8,879 nucleotides of DNA. Origin: Nitrospirota bacterium. Lineage in GTDB: Bacteria; Nitrospirota; 9FT-COMBO-42-15; HDB-SIOI813. The translations under genes and the position numbers were made by a program. The notes below the pieces were generated by a model that made no database searches, was not told the origin of the DNA, and saw only the letters and a program-made list of their open reading frames with translations. This document shows positions 1-6,601 of the stretch, one piece after another (within the stretch, counting starts at the first letter, position 1; each line of letters opens with the position of its first letter). The stretch lies in the NCBI GenBank assembly GCA_023248365.1, contig JAHFER010000054.1:1-8879 (forward strand). The letters run 5' to 3'.

Positions 1-886
1 TAGGGATCGGAGATGCCTTGACTTCTTCGATTATAGATTTGAGCCGGCCTTCAAATTCTCCCTTTATCCCTGCCCCGGCCTGCAGGAGACCCAGATCAAG
101 CGTCTGCACTGCCACATTTCTCAAAGGCGGCGGCACATCTCCCTGCGCTATTCTTAATGCAAATCCTTCAACCACCGCTGTCTTTCCAACTCCGGCCTCA
201 CCTGTCAGTATTGGATTGTTCTGCCTTCGGCGTATAAGGATATCTATCATCTGCCTTATCTCAAAATCACGTCCCAGCACAGGGTCTATCCCGCCTTTAC
301 GGGCCTTCTCAGTCAGATTTATCGTAAACTGGTCCAGGGCCTTTGTGCCTTTTGCAGGGATGCCCGCAGGTGATGTAACATCTGTCCTTCCCGCGGCAAC
401 CTCATGATCTTCACCGGAACCTGCAATAATCTCAGATAAATGCTGACTCAGTGTCTCAACAGAGATCTTTTTAAACTCATCAGAGCCTGACACCAGCATC
501 CGCGCCATTTCGTCTGAGCTCATTAGTGATAGAATAATATGTCCCGAACGAACCACAGGCATCCTGAAATCAATTGAGGCTACAAGCCATGCATCCTGCA
601 CCATCCTGGGGATGCGCGGAGAAAGCGCAGGTGTTCTCGCATTGCCCCTTTTAAAACCCTCTATGGTGCGCGTCAGATCATTCACCAGACGCGTTTCATT
701 AATCTCAAAATGCCTCAGGATCTTTTGAATGTCAGTGTCCGGCATTTCGAGCAGTTTGATAAGAAAGTGCTCGATGTCAACTTCATAGTGGGTTTGAGAA
801 AGACAAAGACCGGCTGCTGATTCGAGTGCCTTGCGGCAGGTTTCATTTAATTTACCGATCAATGACTTAATGTTAGATTTCACCAT
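1..886 (-). CDS. tssH: TssH/ClpV, AAA+ sheath-disassembly ATPase (N-terminal third, 3' end outside window)
   Basis: Cytoplasmic Clp/Hsp100-type ATPase that unfolds the contracted TssB/TssC sheath so its subunits can be reused. Reading from the ATG at 886, 295 codons are present and the frame runs off the left edge; ClpV proteins are usually about 870-900 residues. Residues about 1-150 form the Clp N domain, which contacts the sheath (the 'HYEVDIEHFLIKLLE' stretch is typical). The first AAA+ domain begins near residue 185 ('DPVLGRDFEIRQMIDILIRR'). A perfect Walker A, GEAGVGKT, is at residues 229-236 (bases 179-202), followed by the ClpV-like 'GDVPPPLRNVAVQTLDLGLL'. Walker B, the second ATPase domain and the C terminus lie outside. 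AAGGAG about 7 nt upstream supports the start; a nearby ATG at 891 is out of frame. It follows tssG after 119 nt of repeat-bearing DNA, the natural end position in H1-like operons. Confidence 0.95.
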   Translation of the reverse strand, partial: MVKSNIKSLIGKLNETCRKALESAAGLCLSQTHYEVDIEHFLIKLLEMPDTDIQKILRHFEINETRLVNDLTRTIEGFKRGNARTPALSPRIPRMVQDAWLVASIDFRMPVVRSGHIILSLMSSDEMARMLVSGSDEFKKISVETLSQHLSEIIAGSGEDHEVAAGRTDVTSPAGIPAKGTKALDQFTINLTEKARKGGIDPVLGRDFEIRQMIDILIRRRQNNPILTGEAGVGKTAVVEGFALRIAQGDVPPPLRNVAVQTLDLGLLQAGAGIKGEFEGRLKSIIEEVKASPIP

Positions 887-927
887 AGCATGTCTCCTTT
901 TTTATTTTACAGTATTTTCAAAACCTA

Positions 928-1054
928 ACCACAGAGAACTCAGAGAAAAAAATAAATATCAATATGTTAAAAAGCATTCTGTTCCACCCCTCTGTGCCCT
1001 CTAATTTATTGGACGTTATCTTTAAATATATTTTCTCTCTGTGTACTCTGTGGT
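928..1054. repeat. CCACAGAG-type inverted repeat spanning the tssG 3' end and the tssG-tssH gap
   Basis: Two 24-nt arms, 928-951 and 1031-1054, are inverted copies that match at 21 of 24 positions; each contains ACCACAGAG followed by a second CAGAG unit. A third, partial unit (CCTCTGTGCCCTCT, 989-1002) lies between them in the orientation of the right arm. In the mRNA the arms could pair into a long stem around a loop of roughly 80 nt. The right arm lies inside the tssG reading frame. Short CACAGAG-rich repeats of this look are scattered between genes in many environmental bacteria, an impression from memory that was not searched. A role as attenuator or mRNA-stability hairpin before tssH is possible but unproven. 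There is no tight GC stem with a U-run, so it is not called a terminator. The rest of the 887-1005 gap holds only the tssH ribosome site. Confidence 0.75.
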
Positions 1055-2100
1055 GAATCGTTTTTTTTTGTCTTTAAATCGCTTTCCCCAAATGTTACAC
1101 ACGGGTCTTCATTATGCACTACCCCCTGCGCCTTCACCCACGTGGTCCAGCCTAATAACGGAGGCGCCGGACTTTTCTGTCCGAGTATACACGGAGGTAC
1201 CTCCTCACGTTTGAGTATCAGGCTCACGTCAAATTCATATTCTATACCAACCATATATTTCACAAGAGAAAAGGCTGAACCAAGCATATCTCCTGACGGC
1301 AGTAGTCGTTGAAAGTTAGTGTATCCCATTGGTCCCATCTTTGCCCTGAATTTCGATTTATTCTCGTAGAAATAACTTCCACAAACAGTATTAACTCCGA
1401 GCTGAGAATTTACCCCGCCGATCTGAGTTTGATCTTCCTTACTGATAGGAAGCAGTTGTTCGATAAACTGTTGCACATTGACGGTGGTCTCAGCAAAATA
1501 TCCCAGCGCTGACTCTATTGTGATTGCAGACTGTGACGGTCCTGACAAAAGACCGCTGTAATAATACACCATCCCTTTATCCGGAATATCAAGTAATTCG
1601 CTAAGCCCCCGGGTGCCAAGTCCAACAAGATTAAGAAGGCAGGAGGATATTTTGTCTTTACCATCCGGCAGATAGGTTGCGGATAATTTATGTTTTTTCC
1701 ATGCCAGGTAAAAAAGAGAGATGAGACGGTGATTGAAAATATCATAAAAGGCCTTAAGAGTGAAATCTTTATTATATGCCCTCTCTACCGCTTGTTCATT
1801 GTACCAGTGCGGCAGCGCTCCGGATGGGCCGATTAATCCCATAAAGGCAACTTCCATATCAACAGGCATTTCATTATCATTGTGCTTTAGCATGGAGATA
1901 TCGCTTGGCGGAAATGAAAGACCAATCTTTGAAGAGAACCGCACTGCTTCTTCAGCCGGTGTCAGAGTTTTCCCGAGAGGTTTTTTTCCGGGAAAGAGAT
2001 TCTCAAGCAGACTGACCGCCTTAAAAAAGGAAAACCGATAGAATTCCTTAGAAAGGCGCCCTTTTAAAGAAGTACCTGATTGCCGCTCCGCGGAGCCCAT
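1006..2100 (-). CDS. tssG: TssG, T6SS baseplate wedge protein
   Basis: 364-residue baseplate component that with TssF and TssE (and TssK, not seen here) forms the wedge on which tube and sheath polymerise. Family hallmarks: the N-terminal 'FYRFSFFKAVSLLE' (about residues 20-33), 'RFSSKIGLSFPPSDI', the 'FMGLIGPSGALPHWY' block (about 86-100), 'FNHRLISLFYLAWKKH' (about 122-137), and a C-terminal 'LGWTTWV'. Length is within the family range. The start lies inside tssF, a 37-nt overlap that implies translational coupling; AGAGG lies 10 nt upstream and the next codons suit the family N terminus. The last roughly 16 residues ('SPQSTQREN...' onward, from residue 349) are encoded by an arm of the CCACAGAG repeat and follow a run of nine A in the mRNA. 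This tail is therefore probably not ancestral, and the original stop may have been just after the LGWTTW region. Confidence 0.94.
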   Translation of the reverse strand: MGSAERQSGTSLKGRLSKEFYRFSFFKAVSLLENLFPGKKPLGKTLTPAEEAVRFSSKIGLSFPPSDISMLKHNDNEMPVDMEVAFMGLIGPSGALPHWYNEQAVERAYNKDFTLKAFYDIFNHRLISLFYLAWKKHKLSATYLPDGKDKISSCLLNLVGLGTRGLSELLDIPDKGMVYYYSGLLSGPSQSAITIESALGYFAETTVNVQQFIEQLLPISKEDQTQIGGVNSQLGVNTVCGSYFYENKSKFRAKMGPMGYTNFQRLLPSGDMLGSAFSLVKYMVGIEYEFDVSLILKREEVPPCILGQKSPAPPLLGWTTWVKAQGVVHNEDPCVTFGESDLKTKKNDSPQSTQRENIFKDNVQ

Positions 2101-3869
2101 TCCTTTAATACCTCTTTTCTTTGTATGGTTTTTACGACTAATTGCGAGAATGAGTTTATTGAAACATACTGACCCAGGAATCTTTCAAGTACGCTTGCAA
2201 AAAGGTAGAGTCCTGCTCCGACAAATTTATCTTCGTCAAACTCAATAGTGACCCTCACACCGCGGGAAAAGGACATGCCTATTCTTTTTGTGACATGCTG
2301 TGACTGAACAGATACTATACCGTTTATCTGCTGTCTCGTAGATGGCGAATTATCAAAGTCATAAATCCTGAGGATCTCCCTGAGTGCGTCCTCCCCTCCC
2401 CGGACGATGGAAAGATAGTTCAGGGAAAGATGTGATATGAGGCGCCACTGAAGCGCTCCTTCCAGTGATGGTCTGCGGGAAGGGGTCGGCTTTATTAAAC
2501 AGTTTATCCTTGAAACAGGTGCGGCAACCTCCATATCAAAATCACCTGAGGAATCCCCGAACGGGAGCCGGCCTGGGATGTCCCTATTGGTGCAGGTGGT
2601 ATAAACAGTTAAAATCTCTGCCTCAGGGTCCACTGCTTCAAAATTAAGATCAGCAAAAGATAAAAAGACCTCTGTACCGTTGTCCCCCTTTTTCCCTGCA
2701 TCCTGACGCTGTATATTCCAGTAGGCCCTCCGCACATTAACATAATCATCATCAAGATGGTGCCTTAAGGAATAGAAAGGACTGAATTCAAATTCTTTAC
2801 CAGGAGATGAAACTGATGAAGCAGTGACCCTGTCAATGCTGTAAATCTCGGTTGCCTCCTGTCTTCTGATGTCCGGAATCACATGATAATTTGTTTTCGT
2901 ATGCTCAATACGTATTGGTTCTGCAATACGTTTGAATAAATTTATTACAGGTGTTGTATTGATGCAAAAGGTATCCTTATTAATCACAAGGTTTGATTTG
3001 GCCTCCCTGTTAATGTAAATACAGATATCAATGGTATCTTTAATGTTCGTTTTTTTAAATATTCCAAGATTACTGAGATCAAAAAAAAGAAACTTTTCAG
3101 GGAAACAAAAGTATTCAAAAAGCAGCAGATAACCAGGAAGGGATCTTGAAGAGTAGGGAAGCATGACCTCATCGGACTCAAAACCTACGGGTTTTATGTC
3201 ATCCGCCGACAGCGATATTCGCTCTGTTAATCCCTGTTTATTTTTATATTCACATTCTATATGGCAGACGTTGTTTAACAAAAGCTCATAGAGATGATAG
3301 ACATGCTGTTGAGGTCCGTTAAGGGAAAAACGCAGATTCTCCCAGTTGAGTTCAGAAAAGTTTATGTTGTTGAAAGTCTTCAGTTGAATAACAATGACCT
3401 GCCTGGCGTCTTTCAGCGGTTTTTTCGGATCCTGCAGTCCTGCCGAGACAACCTCAACCGGCCATATCGTGACCGGATAACATGTTGTAAACTGGCATGG
3501 TGTACCATTTACGGGTTTTGAGTAGAGCATGATATTTTTATTCAGCTTATAGCCGGCAGCCGGTATGTTTTGCTTTACAGGCCCGAACTTCACAATTGAC
3601 ATTGAGGGTATGGGGTTTATGTAATGGGGATAGATAATACTTAGTAATGATTCTGTAATTTCCGGGAAGTCGTCATCAATCTTTTTATGTATGCGTCCGC
3701 TGAGAAAGGCAAATGCCTCAATCAGTCGTTCGGTAAACGGGTCTTCACACTTGTCCGGCTCAAGAAGCAGCCTGCCTGCAATCTTGGGGTACTTCTTCGC
3801 AAACTCAACCCCCATCTCCCTGATAAATGTAAGTTCCTGTTCGTAATAATTTAGAAGCTCGTCATCCAT
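2064..3869 (-). CDS. tssF: TssF, T6SS baseplate wedge protein
   Basis: 601-residue baseplate protein, related in role to phage T4 gp6, that pairs with TssG in the wedge. The N terminus is diagnostic: 'LLNYYEQELTFIREMGVEFA' (residues 5-24), then 'YPKIAGRLLLEPDKCEDPF' and 'ERLIEAFAFLSGRIHKKIDD', ending in 'LLSIIYPHYINPIPSMSIV'. The C terminus has the family signature 'FSRGVRVTIEFDEDKFVGAG' leading to 'LERFLGQYVSINSFSQLVV' and a terminal 'WAPRSGNQVLL'. Full length for the family (about 580-630), with no signal peptide or membrane segment. AGGA lies 10 nt before the ATG and overlaps the tssE stop region, only 15 nt away. The conserved W-PRSG end lies within the overlap with tssG, so that overlap is real rather than an artefact of start choice. 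Confidence 0.97.
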   Translation of the reverse strand: MDDELLNYYEQELTFIREMGVEFAKKYPKIAGRLLLEPDKCEDPFTERLIEAFAFLSGRIHKKIDDDFPEITESLLSIIYPHYINPIPSMSIVKFGPVKQNIPAAGYKLNKNIMLYSKPVNGTPCQFTTCYPVTIWPVEVVSAGLQDPKKPLKDARQVIVIQLKTFNNINFSELNWENLRFSLNGPQQHVYHLYELLLNNVCHIECEYKNKQGLTERISLSADDIKPVGFESDEVMLPYSSRSLPGYLLLFEYFCFPEKFLFFDLSNLGIFKKTNIKDTIDICIYINREAKSNLVINKDTFCINTTPVINLFKRIAEPIRIEHTKTNYHVIPDIRRQEATEIYSIDRVTASSVSSPGKEFEFSPFYSLRHHLDDDYVNVRRAYWNIQRQDAGKKGDNGTEVFLSFADLNFEAVDPEAEILTVYTTCTNRDIPGRLPFGDSSGDFDMEVAAPVSRINCLIKPTPSRRPSLEGALQWRLISHLSLNYLSIVRGGEDALREILRIYDFDNSPSTRQQINGIVSVQSQHVTKRIGMSFSRGVRVTIEFDEDKFVGAGLYLFASVLERFLGQYVSINSFSQLVVKTIQRKEVLKEWAPRSGNQVLL

Positions 3870-3884
3870 TAAAAATAAATCCTG

Positions 3885-4358
3885 TCACTTTGTAATGACA
3901 TACTCCCCCCTGTTAATATCAAAATAGGTGTCGAACGTAACCGGTTCGGTTTGAGTGGCAATAACTAAGAGACCTGTAATCCTGAACCTGACACTACGTT
4001 CGTTTTGTTTAGATGTTTCAAGACGCACAGTTATATTTCTCAGTCTGCTGTCAAACCGTGAAATAGTTTTTTCCACATCATTACGAAGCTGCTGCTTCAA
4101 TGATGGACTTCTTGGGTCCTGAGATGTAAAGTCACGCAGGCCGTACACAAACAGTGAGTTACTGACTTCTCTGTATTCAACAGGAACAGGAAAAATAAAA
4201 CGTTTTGTGTTCAGAAGATTTTCAAGGTCTCTGATTACCGAGGCTTTTATCTGATTAATGCCGGGTAAACGATTCTGAACAGGCTCATGAGAAACCCCTG
4301 GTTCATAATCAATGAGCCTGTCCAATACAGATGTTTGAATATTCTGGTTCTGATTCAT
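3885..4358 (-). CDS. tssE: TssE, gp25-like baseplate protein with altered EPR motif
   Basis: 157-residue gp25-like wedge protein that links the baseplate to the first sheath ring. Recognised by 'SVLDRLIDYEP' (residues 10-20), 'SVIRDLENLLNTKR' (40-53), 'LFVYGLRDFTS' (69-79), and a C-terminal beta region 'VRFRITGLLVI...VTFDTYFDINRGEYVI'. Length is normal. The family normally carries a Glu-Pro-Arg signature as FEPRL after the 'I..AI' helix; here residues 102-106 read FDSRL, so E and P are replaced by D and S while R is kept (bases 4044-4052 encode D-S-R). It is set 15 nt after hcp and 15 nt before tssF, inside the baseplate block. The ribosome site is weak (only AAGG very close to the ATG, no clear AGGAGG), suggesting low output or coupling to hcp translation. 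The family call is firm; whether the altered motif matters is not known. Confidence 0.93.
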   Translation of the reverse strand: MNQNQNIQTSVLDRLIDYEPGVSHEPVQNRLPGINQIKASVIRDLENLLNTKRFIFPVPVEYREVSNSLFVYGLRDFTSQDPRSPSLKQQLRNDVEKTISRFDSRLRNITVRLETSKQNERSVRFRITGLLVIATQTEPVTFDTYFDINRGEYVITK

Positions 4359-4373
4359 GCCTTACAAGAAATC

Positions 4374-4871
4374 TTATCCGCCGCTGTTTTGCTTAAGGTC
4401 CCAGTGTGTTTTGATATCACCTTTGGGTTTACCGGTAGCATGATCCGTCTCAGTGTAAGTCAACTCTACTTTGCCATAGTTAAATGAGACCGATTCAAGC
4501 GGAAGGGTATCCCCTCCCTGAGAAGAGCCTCCGGGACTTACTGAACTGACAATAGCATCGCTTAACTTGTATTCCATGTATTTCTGTTTGTCTCCTGAGG
4601 CACGGTTCAGTGTAAGTGTTATCTCTTTAATATGTTCTCCTTTGGCGCAAAACAGGGCAAGCTTGGGAGAGGCCTTGTCGAGAGTTTTAACAATAGAAAA
4701 ATCCGAGAAATTAGCCCGTTCTGCCGACCGGCCTCCGCCGCTGCTTGCAGAACCGGAAGCAGGCTGGGACACACCCCAGCTAAAAGAAAGTACTTCTAAC
4801 CAATCCTTGTGTTTGCTGTCAGTGCTTTCACCAGGAATACCATCAATTTTCAAATATGCGTCAAATGCCAT
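4374..4871 (-). CDS. hcp: Hcp (TssD), T6SS inner tube protein
   Basis: 165-residue Hcp-family protein. Hexameric rings stack into the tube that is propelled out of the cell and that can carry effectors in its lumen. Matches the Hcp1 pattern: 'AFDAYLKIDGIPGES' at the N terminus (residues 2-16), 'WLEVLSFSWGVSQP' (24-37), a Gly/Ser-rich loop 'SGSASSGGGRSAE', then 'DFSIVKTLDKASPKL', 'YKLSDAIVSSVSPGGSSQG' and 'VSFNYGKVELTYTE'. No extra C-terminal toxin domain: it ends at 'HWDLKQNSGG', the usual Hcp end. There is no signal peptide, as expected for a cytoplasmically loaded tube. A consensus AAGGAGGG ribosome site 8 nt before the start implies high expression, which fits a protein needed in hundreds of copies per shot. 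It sits 52 nt after tssC and 15 nt before tssE. Confidence 0.97.
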   Translation of the reverse strand: MAFDAYLKIDGIPGESTDSKHKDWLEVLSFSWGVSQPASGSASSGGGRSAERANFSDFSIVKTLDKASPKLALFCAKGEHIKEITLTLNRASGDKQKYMEYKLSDAIVSSVSPGGSSQGGDTLPLESVSFNYGKVELTYTETDHATGKPKGDIKTHWDLKQNSGG

Positions 4872-4879
4872 TGTTTGTT

Positions 4880-4887
4880 CCCTCCTT
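4880..4887 (-). promoter_or_regulatory. Strong hcp ribosome binding site
   Basis: AAGGAGGG, a full Shine-Dalgarno match, lies 8 nt before the hcp ATG. It is clearly stronger than the sites before tssE, tssF and tssG and fixes the hcp start. Confidence 0.8.
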
Positions 4888-4894
4888 TTAAAAA

Positions 4895-4900
4895 ATTATA
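4895..4900 (-). promoter_or_regulatory. Possible -10 box of an internal hcp promoter
   Basis: A perfect TATAAT reads on the minus strand just upstream of the hcp ribosome site, in the longest tssC-to-tssE spacer (52 nt). No good -35 is found: at 17-nt spacing the hexamer is CAGGAT. A start about 7 nt downstream would leave a very short leader. Chance occurrence in AT-rich DNA is a serious alternative, so this is a weak call. Confidence 0.2.
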
Positions 4901-4923
4901 CTGTTTATAAAAACCGCATCCTG

Positions 4924-6417
4924 CTATTGTTTTGCAGGAGGAGGCAGGTTTGCAACGAGCCTCAACGATACGGTCAGTTCATCTAATTGGTAATGCGGTT
5001 TCAGGAATGCAACCGCCCTGTATGCGCCCGGCTTACCAGGAATCTCGCTTACATCAATCCTCGCCTCCCGCAAAGGATGACTTGCCTTTGCCTCCTGTGA
5101 GGCATTGTCATCAAGCAGTACATAACCGGCAATCCAGCGGTTAAGAAAATCCTCGGCGTTTTTACGTGTCATAAAGCTGCCAATCTTGTCTCTCATCATT
5201 GCCTTCAGATAGTGGGCAAACCTTGAAACAGCCAGTATGTATTGCAACTGTGAAGACAACCTCGCATTGGCATTGGCAGAATCTGTGTCATACACCTTTG
5301 GCCTGTTGGCCGTCTGTGTGCTGAAAAATGCCGCATAATCGGTCCCCTTGCAATGAACAAGAGGGATGAAGCCGAGATCGGCAAATTCCTTTTCGCGTCT
5401 GTCTGTAACAGCTATCTCCGTAGGACACTTAAGCGCCACATCTCCTTCATCTGTTTTAAAGGTATGAACCGGCAGTCCTGAAACCAGTCCGCCTCCTTCC
5501 ACACCCCTGATAGCAGTAGTCCAGTGATACTTTGCAAAGGCATCTGTAATGCGTGTGCCGAGCGCATATGCCGCATTACTCCATAGGTACTTGCTGCTGT
5601 CAGTACCGTCCACATCTTCCTCAAAATTGAAATTTTCCACAGGAACATTTGCCTGGCCATAAGGAAGCCGCATTAGTATATGAGGCAGCGCCAAAGCCAC
5701 ATACCTTGAATCTTCAGATTCACGGAATGACTTCCACTTGGCATATTCCACGCTTTGAAATATCTTTGTAAGGTCGCGGGGGCCGCCAAGTTCTGCGAAG
5801 CTGTCCCAGTTAAATAAAGCCGGTGAGGCCGCAGAGATAAAAGGCGCATGGGCTGAAGCAGCCACCTCTGATATCTTTTCAAGAAGCGAGAGATCCTGGG
5901 GATTGTTTCCAAATTCATAATCACCAATTAATGCCCCGTAGGATGCTCCGCCGAACATGCCGAATTCTTCTTCATATACCTTTTTGAAAAGGGTAGACTG
6001 GTCAAACTCACTCGCCTTTTCCATGTCTTTGAGGAGATCTTTTTTGGAAACGTTCATAACCCTTAGTTTCAGCTTCTCTCCTGTTTCAGTATTCTGTACA
6101 AGATAATTCAACCCTCTCCATGACGCTTCAAGTTTCTGAAAATCCGGGTTATGCATAATTTCATTGAGTTGTCCGGAAATCAGTTTGTCAATCTGGGCAA
6201 TTCTGGCATTGATCATACGTTCCGTGTCTTTTGAAACCGTTATGGTGCCTTCCATTATCTCTTTGACAAACTCGCTTATTACATCCCGCGCCCATCCTCT
6301 CTGACTCTCGTCACGGATCATGCGGCCCTGTTCTAAAATCTGGTCTAAAAGGCCCTTTTCCTCCTGAACCTCCTGCCCCTGAGCAGCCTGAGCTTGTTCT
6401 TCCTGTTGTTCAGCCAT
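4924..6417 (-). CDS. tssC: TssC (VipB-like), large contractile sheath subunit
   Basis: 497-residue large sheath protein that with TssB builds the contractile tubule around Hcp. Residues 3-20 are a Gln/Glu-rich flexible lead. Residues 23-34 ('LLDQILEQGRMI') match the N-terminal helix which in known systems is exposed on contraction and captured by the ClpV N domain. The core shows family blocks 'NEIMHNPDFQKLEASWRGL' (about 85-103), 'EEFGMFGGASYGALIGDYEF', 'APFISAASPALF', 'RYVALALPHILMRLPYG' and 'WSNAAYALG', and ends with 'LKPHYQLDELTVSLRLVANL'. Full length for the family. The start is supported by AAAGGAGG 5 nt upstream. It is separated from tssB by 182 nt holding a palindromic repeat; in most T6SS operons these two sheath genes sit almost side by side. 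Confidence 0.98.
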   Translation of the reverse strand: MAEQQEEQAQAAQGQEVQEEKGLLDQILEQGRMIRDESQRGWARDVISEFVKEIMEGTITVSKDTERMINARIAQIDKLISGQLNEIMHNPDFQKLEASWRGLNYLVQNTETGEKLKLRVMNVSKKDLLKDMEKASEFDQSTLFKKVYEEEFGMFGGASYGALIGDYEFGNNPQDLSLLEKISEVAASAHAPFISAASPALFNWDSFAELGGPRDLTKIFQSVEYAKWKSFRESEDSRYVALALPHILMRLPYGQANVPVENFNFEEDVDGTDSSKYLWSNAAYALGTRITDAFAKYHWTTAIRGVEGGGLVSGLPVHTFKTDEGDVALKCPTEIAVTDRREKEFADLGFIPLVHCKGTDYAAFFSTQTANRPKVYDTDSANANARLSSQLQYILAVSRFAHYLKAMMRDKIGSFMTRKNAEDFLNRWIAGYVLLDDNASQEAKASHPLREARIDVSEIPGKPGAYRAVAFLKPHYQLDELTVSLRLVANLPPPAKQ

Positions 6418-6422
6418 ATGTT

Positions 6423-6430
6423 CCTCCTTT
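6423..6430 (-). promoter_or_regulatory. Strong tssC ribosome binding site
   Basis: AAAGGAGG lies 5 nt before the tssC ATG, and its nearest edge is about 17 nt past the end of the palindromic element. tssC therefore has its own efficient site and need not be coupled to tssB across the repeat. Confidence 0.75.
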
Positions 6431-6446
6431 CGTTATTCTTTAGTTT

Positions 6447-6573
6447 GACGGCTTCGTAAAAAGTCCATCTGCGGCGTTGCGCTGCATCCTTCGTCATTGC
6501 GGCGTACCAACAAAGTACGCCTCATTCCTCAGGATTTGCGCTCCTTGCACCTGGAGCTTTTTTCAAAGCCGTC
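6447..6573. repeat. Palindromic intergenic element, copy 1 (tssB-tssC gap)
   Basis: About 127-bp element with inverted ends: GACGGCTTCGTAAAAAG at 6447-6463 and its partner at 6557-6573 match at 15 of 17 positions. Inside is an imperfect palindrome centred on GGCGTAC-CAACAAA-GTACGCC (6501-6521), with further pairing outward between ATCCT and AGGAT. The stretch 6471-6562 (92 nt) aligns to 7201-7291 in copy 2 with four substitutions and one single-base gap. No coding potential is apparent. The layout, short with inverted ends and no genes, resembles a non-autonomous MITE- or REP-like sequence that depends on a transposase encoded elsewhere. A second, alternative right end is seen at 6586-6601. 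The element and its extension occupy nearly all of the tssB-tssC gap, leaving only the tssC ribosome site. Confidence 0.85.
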
Positions 6574-6585
6574 CGCTTCCCTGAG

Positions 6586-6601
6586 TTTTTACGAGGCCAT
6601 C
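6586..6601. repeat. Extra right-end fragment of the palindromic element at the tssB stop
   Basis: TTTTTACGAGGCCATC is an additional copy of the element's right terminus. Its inverse matches the left end of copy 1 (6447-6462) at 14 of 16 positions, about as well as the inner right end at 6557-6573 does. It overlaps the tssB stop codon (6600-6602), so either the element has two alternative outer boundaries or a second partial copy landed here. Confidence 0.55.

Noticed and set aside
18..407. Plus-strand open frame opposite tssH
   Set aside because: It lies wholly antisense to a clear ClpV reading frame with Walker A; its translation is low complexity and resembles no family.
928..1054. Inverted repeat considered as a rho-independent terminator of the operon
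   Set aside because: The stem is long with a loop of about 80 nt and no compact GC stem plus U-run in the tssG reading direction; tssH follows in the same orientation with its own ribosome site.
4374..4871. Hcp considered as an evolved Hcp with a C-terminal effector domain
   Set aside because: The protein ends at the usual Hcp length with no added domain, and tssE begins 15 nt later.
4567..4986. Plus-strand open frame of about 139 codons opposite hcp and the end of tssC
   Set aside because: It is antisense to Hcp and TssC, which have firm family matches; it has no ribosome site or recognisable motif.
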